From: Microbacterium sp. MF43
Lineage (GTDB): Bacteria; Actinomycetota; Actinomycetes; Actinomycetales; Microbacteriaceae
Length of the DNA stretch: 64,000 nucleotides
Assembly (NCBI RefSeq): GCF_012847295.1
Contig: NZ_JABBDY010000001.1
Coordinates: 310,001 to 374,000, forward strand
Direction of reading: 5' to 3'
This document shows, one piece after another, positions 63,210-64,000 of the stretch. The notes beneath the pieces were generated by a model. The model ran no database searches. It was not told the origin of the DNA and saw only the letters and a program-made list of their open reading frames with translations. Position 1 is the stretch's first letter. Each line of letters opens with the position of its first letter. Made by a program: the position numbers and the translations under genes.

Positions 63210-63502
63210 CGACACGCTGATCGGCTGGGTGACCGAGGGTTTGCGAGCCGATTCTCCGAATGTCAAGGGGCATGCGCGACGTGGAGAAGCGGGCGCAATC
63301 TGGTCGACGGAGGAGGGAACCGTGCTCGAGCTTGTCTGCCGAGTAGCCCACCGGGGGGTGGGTTGCCGGTGCTCGCGCGGTCTTCTTCGCGCGGCTGAGG
63401 CGCTTGGCGCTCGCCGCGCCGGACGTGGGCTGTGCGCCGCTGGGTGAGCGCCGGCCCGCGTCCGACCGGGGGCCGGCCGAAGACCCGCTGCAGGAGCGAG
63501 TC
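63210..63502. other. 293-bp region with no recognised gene
   Basis: No convincing frame with normal codon use is present on either strand. It holds a CCCACC-GGGG-GGTGGG hairpin (63347-63362) and a CGCGCG-N8-CGCGCG pair (63374-63393). I compared it by eye with RNase P RNA, tmRNA and common riboswitch cores and saw no match. It may be the 3' region of the acidic-protein transcript or an unannotated RNA. Confidence 0.4.
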
Positions 63503-64000
63503 ATGACGACGCGGCTGCTCCTCATCTCCGACACTCACATTCCCGGACGAGCGCGGCACCTGCCCGATGTGGTGATTCGTGAAGCGGATGCCGCAGACCT
63601 CGTGATCCACGCGGGGGACTGGGTCTCGGAGTCCGTCCTCGACGAGCTCGAGCGGCATGCGGACGTCCTGGGCGTGTGGGGGAACAACGACGGCGCGGAT
63701 CTACGGGGTCGACTTCCCGAAGTCGCACGCCGCACGATCGAAGGCGTGCGCTTCGGGGTCGTGCACGAGACGGGCGCCGCGGCACGCCGCGAGACGCGGA
63801 TGGATGCCGAGTACCCTGACGTCGACGTGCTCGTGTTCGGCCACAGTCACATCCCGTGGGACACCGTAACGGCACGGGGCATGCGGCTATTGAACCCGGG
63901 GTCGCCAACCGATCGCCGGAGGCAGCCGGAGTGCACGTCGATGACCGCGGTCGTGGACGACGGGCAGCTCGGGGACGTGCGGCTGGTGCCGGTGCCGCGG
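63503..64000 (+). CDS. YfcE/MJ0936-type metallophosphoesterase (C-terminus beyond window)
   Basis: 166 residues visible; the family is usually 155-190, so little is missing. Metal-binding motifs of the calcineurin-like fold: D10-x-H12 (ISDTHIPG), D39 (HAGDW), N62/D63 (WGNNDG), H88 (VVHETG) and H114/H116 (FGHSHIPW). In this family a Mn2+-dependent phosphodiesterase activity on non-physiological diesters is known; the natural substrate is unclear. ATG at 63503 has CAGGAG 7 nt upstream. Confidence 0.9.
   Translation, partial: MTTRLLLISDTHIPGRARHLPDVVIREADAADLVIHAGDWVSESVLDELERHADVLGVWGNNDGADLRGRLPEVARRTIEGVRFGVVHETGAAARRETRMDAEYPDVDVLVFGHSHIPWDTVTARGMRLLNPGSPTDRRRQPECTSMTAVVDDGQLGDVRLVPVPR

Noticed and set aside
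63210-63502. Considered as RNase P RNA, tmRNA or a riboswitch
   Set aside because: The GAGGAAAGTCC core of RNase P RNA, a tRNA-like end and known riboswitch cores (TPP, cobalamin, glycine) were not found.

Overview
This is a 64 kb stretch of high-GC chromosome from an actinobacterium, most likely Microbacterium or a close relative in Microbacteriaceae. The evidence is the rplM-rpsI-glmM-coaA-glmS-acpS-alr-tsaE-tsaB-rimI-tsaD backbone, a GuaB3-type protein beside guaB and guaA, many GTG and TTG starts, TANNNT -10 boxes placed 6-7 nt before start codons (leaderless mRNAs), and a strong excess of GGATGCC/GGCATCC. I see no rRNA, tRNA, CRISPR array, prophage or intact insertion sequence.

Layout. 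(1) 1-7356, minus strand: a surface-polysaccharide locus. Two paralogous UDP-glucose 6-dehydrogenases flank a membrane family-2 synthase and two membrane-anchored parallel beta-helix proteins. The logic is that of alginate or hyaluronan machinery (uronate donor, processive synthase, extracytoplasmic beta-helix modifying enzymes), but the product is unknown; this is the best candidate for an undescribed system. An unknown 288-aa membrane protein lies upstream. (2) 8.4-10.85 kb: rplM, rpsI, glmM. (3) 10.85-19.8 kb: a block placed between glmM and coaA, holding a 1994-aa LPXTG-anchored repeat protein, a Ppx/GppA phosphatase and a secreted M28 peptidase. (4) 19.9-27.7 kb: coaA, glmS and a tightly overlapping acpS-alr-tsaE-tsaB-rimI-tsaD-membrane protein operon. 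(5) 27.7-30.5 kb: a THUMP-like methyltransferase, groES under two CIRCE operators, and a RarD-type transporter. (6) 30.6-33.5 kb: a copper operon copZ-copA-csoR with CsoR-type operator dyads. (7) 33.7-39.7 kb: a branched-chain amino-acid type ABC system (LivK on plus; LivH-M-G-F on minus), in which LivH carries an extra N-terminal secreted domain. (8) 39.9-53.7 kb: guaB, an MFS exporter with a divergent TetR regulator, DUF2277, an ABC-F protein, guaB3, SURF1, DUF3817, guaA, a GT4 glycosyltransferase, and a ClpP pair whose second member lacks the catalytic serine. (9) 53.8-64 kb: a metallo-beta-lactamase-fold protein with divergent TetR, a stand-alone LigD-type polymerase domain, an XRE regulator, a Bax-inhibitor-like protein, a glycerophosphodiesterase, an ABC exporter, an SRPBCC/ArsR pair, a DJ-1/PfpI protein, an acidic disordered protein and a phosphoesterase cut by the window end.

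Non-coding DNA is rich in dyads. Three regulator loci carry well-formed operators inside or beside divergent promoters. Perfect GGATGCC-N2-GGCATCC hairpins form terminators. A GCGTTTCGTCTCGCT...GCTCAACGACCGG repeat occurs five times between genes, all between 44 and 58.1 kb. A TCGCAGAATC-N9-TCGCAGAATC element occurs twice.
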